From: Sipunculus nudus
Taxonomy: Eukaryota > Annelida > Sipuncula > Golfingiida > Sipunculidae
DNA: 64,000 bases
Assembly (NCBI GenBank): GCA_026874595.1
Contig: CM049308.1
Location: 21,427,867-21,491,866, forward strand
Direction: 5' to 3'
Positions 36,196 through 48,778 of the stretch are shown one piece after another; position 1 is the first letter of the stretch; every line of letters begins with the position of its first letter. The notes under the pieces are model-generated. The model was not told the DNA's origin and ran no database searches. It saw nothing but the letters and a program-made list of their open reading frames with translations. The translations under genes and the position numbers were made by a program.

Positions 36196-36537
36196 AATTG
36201 AAACAATCTAATTAATCTTTCCCATCAGGACTGTGTAGTTAATGGTCGAAATACCACATTACATTAGGATCTATAGCTGGCATGGACATATGTTACTATA
36301 ATGAGACACGGAGAACTTTTAATTTGCATGGCCTGTACGCAAAAATTATAGTGGCTTTCTGAACGGGATCACCAGCCCGTTTTCATGTTTCTATCTGAAT
36401 AGTATCATGGCTATTGAAACCCTGATGAAAATTACACGTACCGGAACTGTGTATCACTTCGATATTTTAGGAGTTAAGGAGTGTTCAACAACGTTTAGAT
36501 ATATTAGGGGTTTATATCTGTTCAACAGTCGTCAGAG

Positions 36538-36741
36538 ATGGTTGCCCGTGCTGTTATCTTTACTTTTGGCAGGATAGAAAACCACAGTAGAGCAATGATC
36601 AGATATATTACTACAGGTGTGGTTAATTGGTCAGTGATCAGAACAAGCTCCAGGGAAGGATCAGTGGTAAAAAATGTTGTGTATTATATTGAGAAAACGC
36701 GGAAAGGAAGAGACAGGCCTTATGAACATTTCTGCAGATAA
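36538..36741 (+). pseudogene. Exon-like frame, block A of U3
   Basis: Protein-identical to the U2 frame at 24115-24318. Confidence 0.3.
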
Positions 36742-37150
36742 TGTAAAAGTATAAACTTGATATTAAGGCTTATCCCGCCCAGTAAACCCCAGAACCCAGT
36801 AAGCATACTAAGTATTTGTTTTACTCGCCGTATCGCATGCTTTTGGCTTAACTATGCTGTATGGGCACCTTGATCAGGAAATACGTGGCTTAAAGACGGT
36901 CAATTTATTAAACTGCAAGTAGACAAGTTGAGACTTGTTTTAGTATTTTTGATAAAACATAGAAGTGGCTGAGGCCATATATTAGAGGCCATGTGTCTAT
37001 ATCGAGGCCACGGTCACAGTGGTATTCCTTAAGTTAGACCAGTTATGTCTTATCTGTCAATTGAGAAAATATAGAAATTACCATAAAGTACAAGAATTCT
37101 AACAGGTACGTGCTTCCTTCAGAACGGTACCTGACCATTCTATTTGTTAT

Positions 37151-38148
37151 TAGCTCAGCTCACTGAAAGACAGCAGAGCTATAGCAATAACTCTTTGTCC
37201 GTCGTCCCACCAGCCGTGCTGCCGTCTGTCAGGTCGTCTCTTAACAAGGCAAGAATCGTAACCGTTAGACCTAGAAACTTCTTACTGTACATCCTGGGAG
37301 TCCCATGACAAATTTCCATGGAAAACTGAAATTAGATCTCTGTTACTCATAACCTCAGAGCTATTGGGTTCAGAAATTCCCATCCCCCCCCCCCCAAATA
37401 ATTAAAAATATGATACAAAACTCAAGTATATGAACAACTATTGCATTGATCACCATGCTTCTTCGCATGCATATTGATCATGGGGTGTTTCATCACTTCC
37501 TGCAGACTGGTGGCACCACCTGGAATTTTTTCCCAATTTTTACCATTTATTTCTCTATTTTTGAGATCTTCAAGGATGTGGTTGCCTGTTAACAGGGCAC
37601 AAATGGTTAAAATAGGACCTAGAATCTTCTTACTTGACATCCAAGGAGGGCCATGAAAAAATCTTCAAGGAAACTTGAAATTAGGTCTCTCTTACTTATA
37701 TCCTCTGAGCTATGGTGATCAGAATTACCCCTACCCCCCCCCCCCAACCCCCCACCCCCCGCCCACCCACCCAGAATAATTTAAAATTTACCTCAAAAGC
37801 TCAACTGTTGCATTGATCATCGTGACACTTTGCATGCATATTCATCAAGGACTGTTTCATCAGTTCCTGCAGACTGGTGATCAACCCTAACCTTGAGTTT
37901 TTTTCAAAATTTTACGCAATTTCAGGGCACAAATTGTAACAATTGCACCTAGAATCTTCTAACTTAACATCCAGGGAGGTCCATGAAAAATCTCCTTGGA
38001 AACCTGAAATTAGGTATATGTTAACCATATCCTCTGAGTTTTGTTTAAGTTCAATGGGGCACCACCTACAAAATTTGGCATTGAAAAAATTCCTTTTGTG
38101 AATGTTTTCCTAGTCAGCTGAGCGTCATGACCCCTGGGTCACTTGTTT
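37151..38148 (+). mobile_element. Dispersed element, family 1, in A of U3
   Basis: Near-identical to the U2 copy and differing in C-tract length (37734-37770). Confidence 0.6.
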
Positions 38149-38444
38149 AAGTTTCCGCATCCTCGCATTATATGTATAAATATACACTATTTAATGATCA
38201 CTCTATTGATTGAAGGCTATATGTAAATATCTGCGCGTCGTGCGAAACAGGAATATTTAGACCAATGCCTTTATTAAGGGACAGGGTCATGGCACCATTA
38301 AAACCATCCCGGGGCTGCATTTAGTCTGACAGAATAATTTATAAAAAGGGGGTACATCGCAAAGTATAAAATACAAAACTTTATATTTTTAATCTTTGTC
38401 CCTTAATTTTCCTGAACAATGATGCCACCCTGCCATTTTGCCTC

Positions 38445-39394
38445 GGTCAGTGGTCAGATAAATTGGTCCGGTAGTGGGGAAGTGGTCAGTGATCAGATAC
38501 ATTGGTCAAGCGATGATGAAGTGGTCGGGCCGGGTCAGATGCATAGGTCCAGTGGTGAAAAAATGGTCAGTGGTCAGATGCATTTGTCCAGCTGTGGGGA
38601 GGTGGTAATAAGTCAGATATATTGGTCAAGCGATCGGAAAGTGGTCCGTGGTCAGACACCTAGGTCCAGTGGTGGGGAATTGGTCAGTGAACAGATATAC
38701 TGGTCGAGTGGTCAGTGGTCAGATACATGTGTCCATCCGTGGGCAAATGGTCAGTGATCAGAAACATTGGTCCCGCGGTGGGGAAGTGGCGAGGTGTCAG
38801 ATAAACTGGACCAGTGGTGTTGAAGTGGGAAGTGGTCAAAGACATTGGTCCAGTGGTGGGGAAGTTTTCAGTGGTCAAATGCATTGGCCCAGTTGTGAGG
38901 AAGTGGTCAGTGGTCAAATTATTTGCTCTAATGGTGGGTGAAGTGGTCAGTGGTCAGGTACATTGGTATTGTGGTGTGGAAGTGGTCAGTGGTCAGAAAG
39001 ATTGCTACTGCAGTGAGAAGTTAAAAAAAAGTTAAAGTTGTAGGTTTTAAGTCCCCTTCCCAATAACTGGCTCAGAAGACTACAATTAACTTCCCGGTGG
39101 AAGCTCCCTGGGGACACTACAGAGCCCACACACGGTTTTGAGGTCGCTAGGGCCCGCCATACGCAGATGGCACTTAATCCGGTACCCATTTGTAATGCTG
39201 GGTAGAAATAAGCACACTTGTGGGATTCGAACCCATGACCGCTTGATCACACGTCCGGCACCTTTGCCATTACACCACCACGCACACACTAATGGTGGTT
39301 AATGGCCAGATACATTGCTCCAGCAGTCAAGGAGTGGTCATTTATCAAAGAGATTGATCCATTGGTGGTTGAAGTGGTCAGTGGTCAGATACAA
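38445..39394. repeat. 39-bp satellite in block A of U3, interrupted by a SINE
   Basis: It matches the U2 array at an offset of about 12,422, including the SINE insertion at the same site, so the two arrays were copied after the SINE arrived. Confidence 0.93.
39020..39291 (-). mobile_element. tRNA-derived SINE in U3 satellite
   Basis: Same element, same site and same orientation as in U2, with only a few base differences ('ttcccggtggaagc' against 'tttccggtggtagc'). It was inherited by duplication of the host block rather than by a second insertion. Confidence 0.8.
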
Positions 39395-40452
39395 TACCGA
39401 AAATGCCCCCCTTAGGACACACTTGGCATCGTTCCCATAAATCAATACATTTCTGATGCGTAGCCATTGAGGACAGTGACAGTGATTCAGTGCGACCACA
39501 AACCAGTCGTATATGGGACCACCCTCAATTATAATATAGATAATATGAATATGCATGTCATTTAAATGGATGTATAATAACCCTGTTCTCAACTTCACGG
39601 ATACATCCTCCTTTATACCGATGGATGACTTGCAATGCATCGAACGAGTTTAGATTGAATTTCGTCTTAGATATAAGACTATGAGAGAATTGTGTATTGG
39701 GAAACACATTAATTTTAAAATTTTCCTTAATTAGGCGCATTACGCTTAAGAACATAAGTTAGAACATATTTCGTGCGTGCACATAAGCACATTCACACAA
39801 AAATAAATATCTTGATAAATTGAAAAAAGTACCGCTATATATAAAATTAGGAGTTCAAAAACATGTTATGTGATTCTTTTGTTTATAAGACCCATTGGCA
39901 TTTTATGACGTACGCCGTGCTCATAAATATGAGCAATGGCTATAAGTACGTGGATTTTGTGTATATTATACTTTACTCATTATGCATTATACTGACAGAT
40001 GTACACGAATATCCTTCATCTATGATTCGGACTTTTCAGTACGCAAACATGTTTGCGGTCGAGCAAATCTTAAGCCATTAAGACCACATAGACACGAACT
40101 GTCTCATACGCCCTCCGCCCTATACACACCCACCCACCGCCCCCAAAAAGTGCCAGATACATACTTCTGCCTAATTTGCACAATTAACCAATTAACGGAA
40201 ATAGTAACATTTCTTGCGACATTTGTATGTACCTCAAACATAATATGCCCTTTTATAAATAGCATATAACAATATTTTTCACGCCGTGGGAGGACCACAT
40301 TCTCCCAACATAACGCATATCATGTGACAGGTTCAGTCGGTCCCTGGTCCACATTTCTGTCGGACTCATGTTATATGAAAATGGTTTTAACTTTCAAATT
40401 GGAATATATTTTTAATTTTGGAGGGATACATGATATAGGCAGAAGGAAATCC

Positions 40453-40590
40453 GAATGGTCATATGGGGTTGGAAGTGACAATTGAATGGTCAAATGGGCT
40501 AAGGAGAGACAGAAACTGGTCAGATGGGCTCAGTAGTGTCAGTAGAATGGTTAAATGGGCATAAGAGTGGACAGCGACAGTAGAAAAGCG
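40453..40590. repeat. Short 31-bp degenerate tandem repeat, U3
   Basis: The U3 counterpart of the 31-bp repeat at 3924, with the same four units and a few substitutions. Confidence 0.7.
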
Positions 40591-40782
40591 AAATGGAAAA
40601 CAAATTTTCAACTCGCCAATTAACACGCATCTCTTGCATGGTAATAGTATACATGGGGTTGGAAAATTGTTTTATATATCAGCATGCTGGGGGGTGTTTC
40701 ACCTGTCACGATACTGCTCGTTGATAAGATAACATAATAGATATAAATGCGACAATAAATCAAAGTGTCGCCTGGTATCTAT

Positions 40783-42075
40783 ATCAAGGCCTATATAAGC
40801 CGTTCATTGAATTATTATTTTTTCTTTAATAACAAAATTCTTAGAAATATTTTATTTATAATTTACCTATATCCTTGTAATACCTGAAGTTGTTATTAAT
40901 AGAAACTTTTGAAAAAATCTAGCAACAGGACAATTATAACATAAATAGACGTTATGAAAGCATGTTTATGCAAATGATATTTTAATTGGTGTCATCAGTT
41001 TTATATTCCGGCGATGCAGGGTTAAATCATAATACAAGAGAAGAGACTTTGTCACATAACAATAGGGATACTTCCTTGAAAGCGTTCAGTAAATCGAAAA
41101 TAATGCAGGAATCTTTACTAATATATACTGAGTTATAAAGGAATCTTTCTCGCATATGGTAGGCATTGTTGCTTGTACACGGTTACATGGTTTAATATTT
41201 AAGCTACAGTGAACTTGCAGACTTTATGCTAGTGATATAATATATATTATGATAGTTTCAAAAAGTACGAAAATATTCACATCCTCATCCTGATTTTGAG
41301 TGTGGTTCTGAACATTGAAAATCATGTCACTCTGACGGGGGATTCCTGGATTATCTGGCAAGGCATATCACTCTGACGTGACTTGGGGATGCTGGATTAT
41401 CTTACAAGGCGTGTCACTCTGACGTGACCGGGGGTTCCTGGATTATCTTACAAGGCGTGTCACTCTGACGTGACCGGGGGTTCCTGGATTATCTTACAAG
41501 GTATGTCACTATGACGTGACTGGGGGTTCCTGGATTATCTGACAATACATGTCACTCTGACGTGATTTGGGGTTACTGGATTATCTTACAAGGCATGTAA
41601 CTCTAATGTGACTGGGGGTTCCTAGATTATCTTACAAGGCAGTCACTCTGACGTGATTAGGGGGTTTCTGGATTATCTTACAAGGCATGTCACTCTGACG
41701 TGACTGTGGGTTCCTGGGTTATCTAACAACGCATGTCACTCTGACGTGACTAGGGGTTCCTGGATTATTTTACAAGGCATGCCACTCTGACGTGATTGGG
41801 GGGTTCCTTTCTTTTTCTTACAACTTTAATTATTTTCTCTTTCTAAGGTTCCATGTCGTTAAACAACAGTCGTATAATATCAAGATAATAGTTAAATTTA
41901 CGCAGTTTTCGAACCATCTATTTCCTCTCTTTTTTCATATGCATTCATTTGACTTTGATTGAATGCTGTCGTTTGAATCATTTTTTTAACTGTGACAAGA
42001 TATTATGATATAATATAATAATGTGAGCAATGAGTTCAACAGATTCCTTGACCTTTCTGAAGAGGATGTCAGAAA
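40783..42075. other. U3-specific insertion containing the 46-bp minisatellite
   Basis: U1 passes from 'cctggtgtctat' directly to 'gaaaattgtattctgattga' (4218-4250), while in U3 about 1.3 kb separates these phrases. The flanks of the minisatellite are AT-rich, with a perfect palindrome ATAATATATATTAT near 41240. I find no terminal inverted repeats, RT or transposase, so its nature is unknown. Confidence 0.6.
41326..41807. repeat. 46-bp minisatellite (about 10.5 units)
   Basis: Head-to-tail units with 'gtcactctgacgtgac', 'ggggttcctggattatct' and 'tacaaggcat'. Adjacent units begin at 41413 and 41459, giving a 46-bp period. It lies within sequence found only in U3 and has no similarity I can see to the 39-bp satellite. 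The period is not a multiple of three, so no long frame arises. Confidence 0.93.
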
Positions 42076-42229
42076 ATTGTTTTCTGATTCGCATTCTAAG
42101 AATATATGATATTGATCCACTGCGTACAACAACATTTAAGCCGTGTTTTCAAGTAATGTTACAATCTTTTTAACATAATTTCAAAATTGTTGGGACGGCA
42201 GCTCACTCTTAGGGAATATCTGACCGTAA

Positions 42230-42364
42230 CTGCAGAGGGTACTGAATGAAGGAAATTTATCAAGCAAATTAAAGATGTGTTTTGGTGTTCCCCAAGGAAG
42301 TGTTCTCGTCATATTAATCTCTGTCGAACCGTTTTCAAACTTAAAAAGAAAGTGCGTGATGTAG
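42230..42364 (+). pseudogene. Non-LTR retrotransposon reverse-transcriptase scrap (block B, U3)
   Basis: This is the best-preserved of three copies. One frame stays open from 42230 to the stop at 42362 and includes VLNEGNLSSKLK, then MCF, then GVPQGSVL without interruption. Known RT domains show this order (strand, turn 'LSS', then GVPQGS) in motif 4 of non-LTR elements. After VL the usual GPLLF is replaced by VILIS, and similarity fades. The catalytic aspartates are not found. It is a fragment of an old insertion carried by block B. Confidence 0.7.
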
Positions 42365-42684
42365 GTATGATCTTGATTGTTTTTTTTCACATAAATTTCT
42401 TGGGATTGTTATGCGTCCACGTCGCCAATGGTCAGAACCCAGTGGCGCAAGATATTCACGCGTTAGAGAAAACTTTTCATTATTTTTGTATATACAACCA
42501 ATCAATCGACGCCCTTGCTACAAATCTGGCAACAGTTTGTTCAGTTATTTATATACCTGATACTACAGGTGAAATCAAATCACATGTCGCGTATAGCATA
42601 GTATACAGGAAAGGCAGAAAGGAGTTGACAGACTTACTTGAACTCTTCTTTAGATACATTGTGAAAGTATACCTCGGAGTTTAA
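42277..42684 (+). pseudogene. Exon-like frame, block B of U3
   Basis: The same frame as 4809-5051, open for 135 codons because the 'cagaacccagtggcgcaaga' variant removes an upstream stop. Its first part overlaps the RT scrap in a different frame, so the N-terminal extension is not meaningful. It ends with VYRKGRKELTDLLELFFRY and YIVKVYLGV. Confidence 0.3.
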
Positions 42685-43451
42685 GGCCAGACTGCCCCCC
42701 CCCCCGGTGAAACCCAGAACCCAGGTAACACACGCACTTCGAAGTAACCATATACTGTTGAAATGAGAAACCATTTTCTAACTCACCGTATTACATGCGA
42801 CTGGTCTCACTGGTAACAGTGTTGTGGGGACACCTGGATCAGGACTACGTGGTTGAAAAGCTTTCTTTATATATATTTATACAAGTGGACAAGTTGAGAC
42901 CTGTAAAAGTATTTTACATTGATAAGGCATTCAAGGGACTGAATTCCTTAAAAGAGACCCACCCCTTTTCTCCATAATCAGGCCACGGTCACAGCGGCAT
43001 TCCTTCATTCGAGCAAACTGGATCTTAAAATTTTATTTATAAATTTATAAAAGATAATTATCTATAAATTAAAGGACAAGAATGTAATAGATATCTGCTG
43101 CCTCTAGAACGATCCCTGACCAAACACCTATATGTGTGTCATTATACACCGCACCTTACGTCGTGTTGATAAACATTTCCTGACGCGATTACCAATTTGT
43201 TTAAGAATATAGGCATCGAAAGCGTATCATAAATACCAGTTTGTTAAATTAAATATATACGTCATCCAATACACTTAAGGGGTGACAGCCGAGCAGAGAC
43301 AGCCGAGATAATAACCACTCGACTATCAAAACTCCTTCGATTTCGTGGGAGATAGGGGTATCCAAGATCTATGAACATGTAAAAGTTCAGGCCGATTCAT
43401 CAAACCTCCTGAAAATGTGTGATATTGACAATATAGGCGCAGGGATGGACG

Positions 43452-43685
43452 ATGAAATGCCAGAGATCACATCGAACTGTTAGGTACCAGTTTTCATGTG
43501 AGTCTATAATAGTTGGAGACCTCCCCGAAAAGAACGCATCGGCGTTCTGCCTGAAAATAGAGTATACGGTAACCGCGAAACTTCGCAATGATGGATACAA
43601 TAATTCCCTCAAACAAGCTTATATCTGTTTATATGCATGTGTTATGCGAACGTTGGGAACCTTTTTGAAAAGGAAAAGTCGCTGA
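43452..43685 (+). other. Unrecognised 77-codon open frame, block B of U3
   Basis: U3 copy of the 5821-6054 frame, identical in translation. Confidence 0.25.
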
Positions 43686-43807
43686 TGCCCACACGCCAAT
43701 CATAAATACACAAGCATGTTACCCGCTCTTTTGCTTATAAAAAAGTTTCCCTTACCCATTGATTTACCTGCATGTCATTCATACAGGTAATATTAATAGG
43801 TAATACT

Positions 43808-43909
43808 ATGTACAGGACCGGGAAATTCGGAAAGGAATGGACAGACTTGTATGAACACATCTTCAAATACAATAGAAAGGTAAATGTTGAACACCGACCA
43901 TATAGTTAA
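43808..43909 (+). pseudogene. Conserved short frame, second copy in block B (U3)
   Basis: Identical in translation to 6178-6279. Confidence 0.35.
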
Positions 43910-44627
43910 ATACTGTCCAATAAGCCCCCGAGACCTATTAGGCAGACTCTGCCGAAGAATTGACAATATTTACTCATATTCACCGCGTAGTATACCCCCC
44001 CCCCCCCCAAAATAAATAACAGACATATACTTCTATATACTGTAAAAAATTAACTTTAACCGAAAATTCAAATTTCTTGAAACATTTGTATAGGTTCCAA
44101 TCATAAAAAAGAAATGAGCCCATATATGAAATTATTTTTTTTTTAATTTTGCACACCATTGAATCATATATGTAAATATACCATGCACATCCTTATCAGG
44201 ACTACGTGACTACAAGAAGATCAATATTAAAGTACTGCAATTGGACAAGTTGAAACTTGTGACATTATTGTTGTTGTTAAGGCATTCATAAGAGGTCTGG
44301 TGTGCATATCCAGACCACAGTTACAACTAGATATTAAAAAAAAACGGGAAATTTGATATAAAACGCTTCATGATTTATTTACATTGACGATAACCATCGA
44401 TAATTAATATTAATGTTAAAAATGACATATATATTAAATAGATACCAACTACAGCAGTATCTGACTATCAATGTTAACCCGACCCAACGACGCGGGACAC
44501 ATCTACAGAGAGGTTATGTTATTACGAGTGTTTTCGTTGTTTTCTATTTAAAATCTTTCTAGGCTCAGCAGCGATCCTGATACGAATCCCAATAAAAAAC
44601 AGTATATGGGAGTCGATACAGGGGATT

Positions 44628-46640
44628 GGTCACAGTCACATACATTGCTCCAGCGCTGGGGAGGTAGTCAGTGGTCAGATACATTGATCCAGCGGGGGGG
44701 GAATAGTCAGTGGTCAGATACATTGGTCCAGCGAAGGGAGGGGGGGGGGGGGTAGTCAGTGGCCAGATACTTTAACAGAGCGGTGGGGAAGTAGGCAGTG
44801 GTCAGATACATTGACAGATCGGTGGGGAAGTAGTCAGTGGTCAGAAACATTGCTCCAGCGGAGGGGAAGTCGTCAGTGGTCAAATGCATTGGCTGGCCAA
44901 GCGTTGGAGAAGTAGTCAGTGGTCAGATGCATTGGCTGGCCAAGCGTTGGAGAAGTAGTCAGTGGTCATATACATTGGTCCAGCGAAGGGGAGGTAGTCA
45001 GTGGTCAGATACATTGGCCCAGCAGTGGGAAAGTAGTCAGTGGTCTGATACATTGTTCCAACGCTGGGGAGGTTGTCAGTGGTCAGATACATTGGCCCAG
45101 CAGTGGGGAAGTAGTCAGTGGTCAGATACATTAACAGAGCGGTGGGGAGGTAGTCAGTGGTCAGATACATTGACACAGCGCTGGGGAAGTAGTCAGTGGT
45201 ATGATACATTGTTCCAACGTTTGGGAAGTAGTCAGTGGTCAGATACATTGCTCCAGTGAAGGGGAGGTAGTCAGTGGTCAGATACATATGTCCAGCCGTG
45301 GGAAAGTAGTCAGTGGTCTGATACATTGTTCCAACGCTGGCGAGGTAGTCAGTGGTCAGATACATTGGCCCAGCAGTGGGGAAGTAGTCAGTGGTCAGAT
45401 ACATTAACAGAGTGGTGGGGAGGTAGTCAGTGGTCAGATACATTGACAGAGCGGTGGGGAAGTAGTCAGTGGTCTGATACATTGTTCCAACGTTGCGGAA
45501 GTAGTCAGTGGTCAGATACATTGGTCCAGCGGTGGGGAAGTAGTCAGTGGTCAGATACATTGGCCCAGCGGTGGGGAAGTGGTCAGGGGAATTTACATTG
45601 CTCCCGTTTTTTTGGAACTATTCAGTGGTCAGATACATTGGTCCAGCGGAGGGGAAGTAATCAGTGGTCAATCACATTGGTCCAGCTGGCGATGGGGAAG
45701 TAGTCAGTGGTCAGATACATTGGCCCAGCGGTGGGGAAGTAGTCAGTGGTCTGATACATTGTGCCAACGTTGGGGAAGTAGTCAGTGGTCTGATACATTG
45801 TTCTAAAGTTGGGGAGGTAGTCAATAGTCAGATACATTGGCCCAGCGGTGGGGAAGTAGTCAGTGGGCAGATACATTGGTCCAGTGGTTGAGAAGTGGTC
45901 AGTGGTCAGATACATTGGTCCAGTGGTTGAGAAGTGGTCAGTGGTCAGATACATTGGCCAAGCGGTGGGGAAGTGGTAAGGGGCATTTACATTGCTCCAG
46001 ATTTTTTGGAAGTATTCAGTGGTCAGATACATTGGTCCAGCGGAGGGGAAGTAGTCAGTGGTCAAATACATTGGTCCAGCGGGCGATGGGGAAGTAGTCA
46101 GTGGTCAGATACATTGGCCTAGCGGTGGGGAAGTAGTCAGTGGTCTGATACATTGTTCTAACGTTGGGGGAAGTAGTCAGTGGTCAGATACATTGGTCCA
46201 GCGGTGGGGAAGTAGTCATTAGTCAGATACATTGGTCCAGTGGTTGGGAAGTGGTCAGTGGTCAGATACATTGGTCCAGCGGGCGATGGGGAAGTAGTCA
46301 GTGGTCAGATACATTGTCCAATTCTGGGAAAGTGGTTAGTGGTCAGAAACAATTGTCCACTGGTGGCGAACTGGTCAGTAGTCAGGTACATTGGTCCAGT
46401 GGTGGGGAAGTGGTCAGTAGTCAGATACATTGGTCCAGTGATGAGGAAGTGGTCAGTAGTCAGGTACATCGGCCCAGCGATGGGGAAATGATCAGTGGTC
46501 AAATACATTGGTCCAGTGATGGGAATATGTCAGTGGTCAAATACATTGGTCCAGTGATGGGAATAGGTCAGTTCTTAGATACATTAGTTACGCGGTTGGG
46601 ATGTGGTCAGTGGTCAGACACCTTTGTCCAGCTCTGGGTA
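44628..46640. repeat. 39-bp satellite block C of U3 (2.0 kb)
   Basis: About 51 units. It begins with the same 'ggtcacagtcacatacattgctcc' boundary as U1 and ends at 'gtccagctctgggtaagtga' like U1, so it is the same block at about a quarter of the length. On the minus strand one frame stays open for 214 codons (44916-45560, repeated MYLTTDYFPTAGP). That follows from the 39-bp period and is not evidence for a gene. Confidence 0.95.
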
Positions 46641-46647
46641 AGTGATC

Positions 46648-46722
46648 CAACATATTTTGTATATTACAATGAGAAAACGCGGTAAGAAAGAGACAGCCTT
46701 TATGAACATTTCTGTATACATT
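46648..46722 (+). pseudogene. Decayed exon-like block, start of D (U3)
   Basis: U3 copy of 16205-16280, with the same in-frame stop after the EKTR position, located directly after satellite block C. Confidence 0.4.
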
Positions 46723-47742
46723 TGATATTAAGGCTAATACCGCCCAGTAAACCCTAGAACCAAGTATGCATGCTGAGTATTGTTTACCTTGCCCTATATC
46801 AAATCCTTTTGGCTTCACCATGCTGTAGGTCCACCTTGTACAGGAGTACGTGGCTAAAGGACGGTCAATATATAGAAATGCAAGTGGGCAAGTCGAGAAT
46901 TTTTATAGTATAGATAAGACACAGAAGTGGCTGAGGCCATATATGAGAAGCCAGGTGTTTACTGCTTACACAACCGGTCCTTTAATTTAACCAATTATGT
47001 TTTATTTATATATTGATAAACTATATAATTGACCATAAATTATACTACAAGAAATAAGCTAGATACCTGCCCCCTTCAGAACGCTACCTGACCATTAATT
47101 CACCTTAGTGTCTTATCATTCGCCCGACCTCACGTCATGTTGACACCAATTTTTATACATTAGGTGCAAGTTTGATGAGTTCTCGGGGGGGGGAGGGTGC
47201 TCTGGGGCCCCTTCTGGGGAATATAGCAGCACATGATATAATGTGACAGAGACGCATGCTTGCAGAATTATTCATCCTGATCCGGCTTACCTCTGGTCTT
47301 GATTGAAACTGTTTATTATGACGTGCAGAATGAAAACATTGATGTTAAAGCAATCTTAATCGGGCGCACTATACACTGGTTCAGGAGCTACGTCAGATCA
47401 GCAAATATAGTCACATCAACCAAAAAGATAAGATTAAACAGACTCCATGCGCGCACACACAATATTATATAAACAGAGGAGAGATGTAACTGACAGATCA
47501 CGAGAATTGTAAACTGAACATTCAGATTTTTGCGACCCCATGGACATTCAGGACGAGTTCGCTGCTCATAAAGAAATAAGAAGTGTCAATAAACATACAT
47601 TTCATGTGTACACTGATCTACACTGAAGAATATATTCAATGAATATGCATATGCCATTCCAATGTATGTATAATAACCCTGTTGTCAATCTGAGGCTGAA
47701 AGTTTACCAACCGGTAAACCAGACGGATATACCCCGAGTTAA

Positions 47743-48185
47743 AGGCCAACCCTCTAGAGTATATCACTCAGAACACGCAACAGGGGTGGAAGAAATTCAT
47801 ATTTGAGCGTACCACGGATATAATAGTTGTAATCCGGGCGAATAAAACGTGGTCAGCAAATGGTGTTGTGTCTTACATGGCCGGCAATGTTTATCTCAAG
47901 CACAGCCAAATACATCATTGCACATGCCACAGCCATCACCGCAATCTTGATCTAACCACATACCACAGCACTTGAAAATGACAAAATAGCAGTTCAAAAG
48001 GGGAACATATCTGAACAAAGCGGCATATTAGATTGCCACACCCAATACCATTTTAATGGATGAGATGCATCATGTCGACCAATACTTCAGATACTTGGTT
48101 TACTAGATCATAAAGACATCATAATATAAAATATAATGCACGTTTTCGGTACAACTATTTCCTGATTGAACTAGAGAGTAGGCCT
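47743..48185. mobile_element. TTAA-flanked MITE in D of U3
   Basis: A 443-bp insertion with inverted termini AGGCCAACCCTCTAGAG (left) and AGGCCTACTCTCTAGTT (right, reverse complement), bounded on both sides by TTAA (47739-47742 and 48186-48189). The homologous position in U1 has one TTAA (17303-17306) and no insert. That is the expected pattern for insertion at and duplication of TTAA, as in piggyBac-type elements. It contains no transposase. The terminal sequence is not the classic piggyBac CCC start, so the superfamily is inferred from the target site only. Confidence 0.85.
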
Positions 48186-48676
48186 TTAACATCAGTGAAC
48201 AACATGCAATGCAACAGCTTAAACGTCAGATTCAATGTCGGCTTGGAATTATGAGACAATGAGATAATTGTGTTTGTAATAACAAATACACTAATTCAGC
48301 ATTCTTAATCCGCCACATCGCGCACTATCAGAACGCCAAGTCGAAACATATTTCATGTTTGCACACACATATACACACACAAACGAGCGCACTGTCTTAA
48401 TAAAATAAAAAAAGTAGTTCTGCTGAAACTGGATATTTCAAGAGGCTTACAGTTTTTTTTATACTTAGATAAGCATTGACATTTATGACATGCCCCGTGC
48501 TCATAAATGTGAGTAGTGTTTGTGTACATTACACTTCACCCGGCTGACCTACGTACACGGCTAACCATGATAACGATCCATCCTCTTCAGTTCGCAAAGA
48601 CTGGGCGGATAAGCAAACGTAAACCGTGGAACTTTTATGTATAATATGTGTGTGTTACGTTTCACTCGGTAATATT

Positions 48677-48778
48677 ATGTATATCACCGGGATAAGCGGA
48701 AAGGAATGGACAAACTTTTACGAACACATCTACAAATACAATAGAAAGTTATATGTTGGACACAGACCATATAGATGA
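48677..48778 (+). pseudogene. Conserved short frame, block D of U3
   Basis: Reads MYITGISGKEWTNFYEHIY and then KYNRKLYVGHRPYR and a stop. Compared with block B, most differences change the amino acid, so selection on the peptide is not indicated even though the frame is intact. Confidence 0.35.

Larger units (their letters stand above)
24136..36558. repeat. Macrosatellite unit U2 (A, late D, E)
   Basis: This is the shortest complete unit, about 12.4 kb. Block A runs to 27949, then the sequence switches directly into late block D ('tggacagacttgtacgaac'), skipping B, C and early D. E follows, with an extra 2.39 kb (28270-30640) that U1 lacks. From about 30650 onward, E of U2 matches E of U1 at an offset of about 12,390, and A of U2 matches A of U3 at an offset of about 12,420. 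The last duplication step therefore copied an E-plus-A segment. The satellite in A carries a SINE, as in U3. Confidence 0.9.

Noticed and set aside
44628-46640. CRISPR-like array
   Set aside because: Repeats are contiguous 39-bp units with gradual divergence and no unique spacers, in a eukaryotic context.
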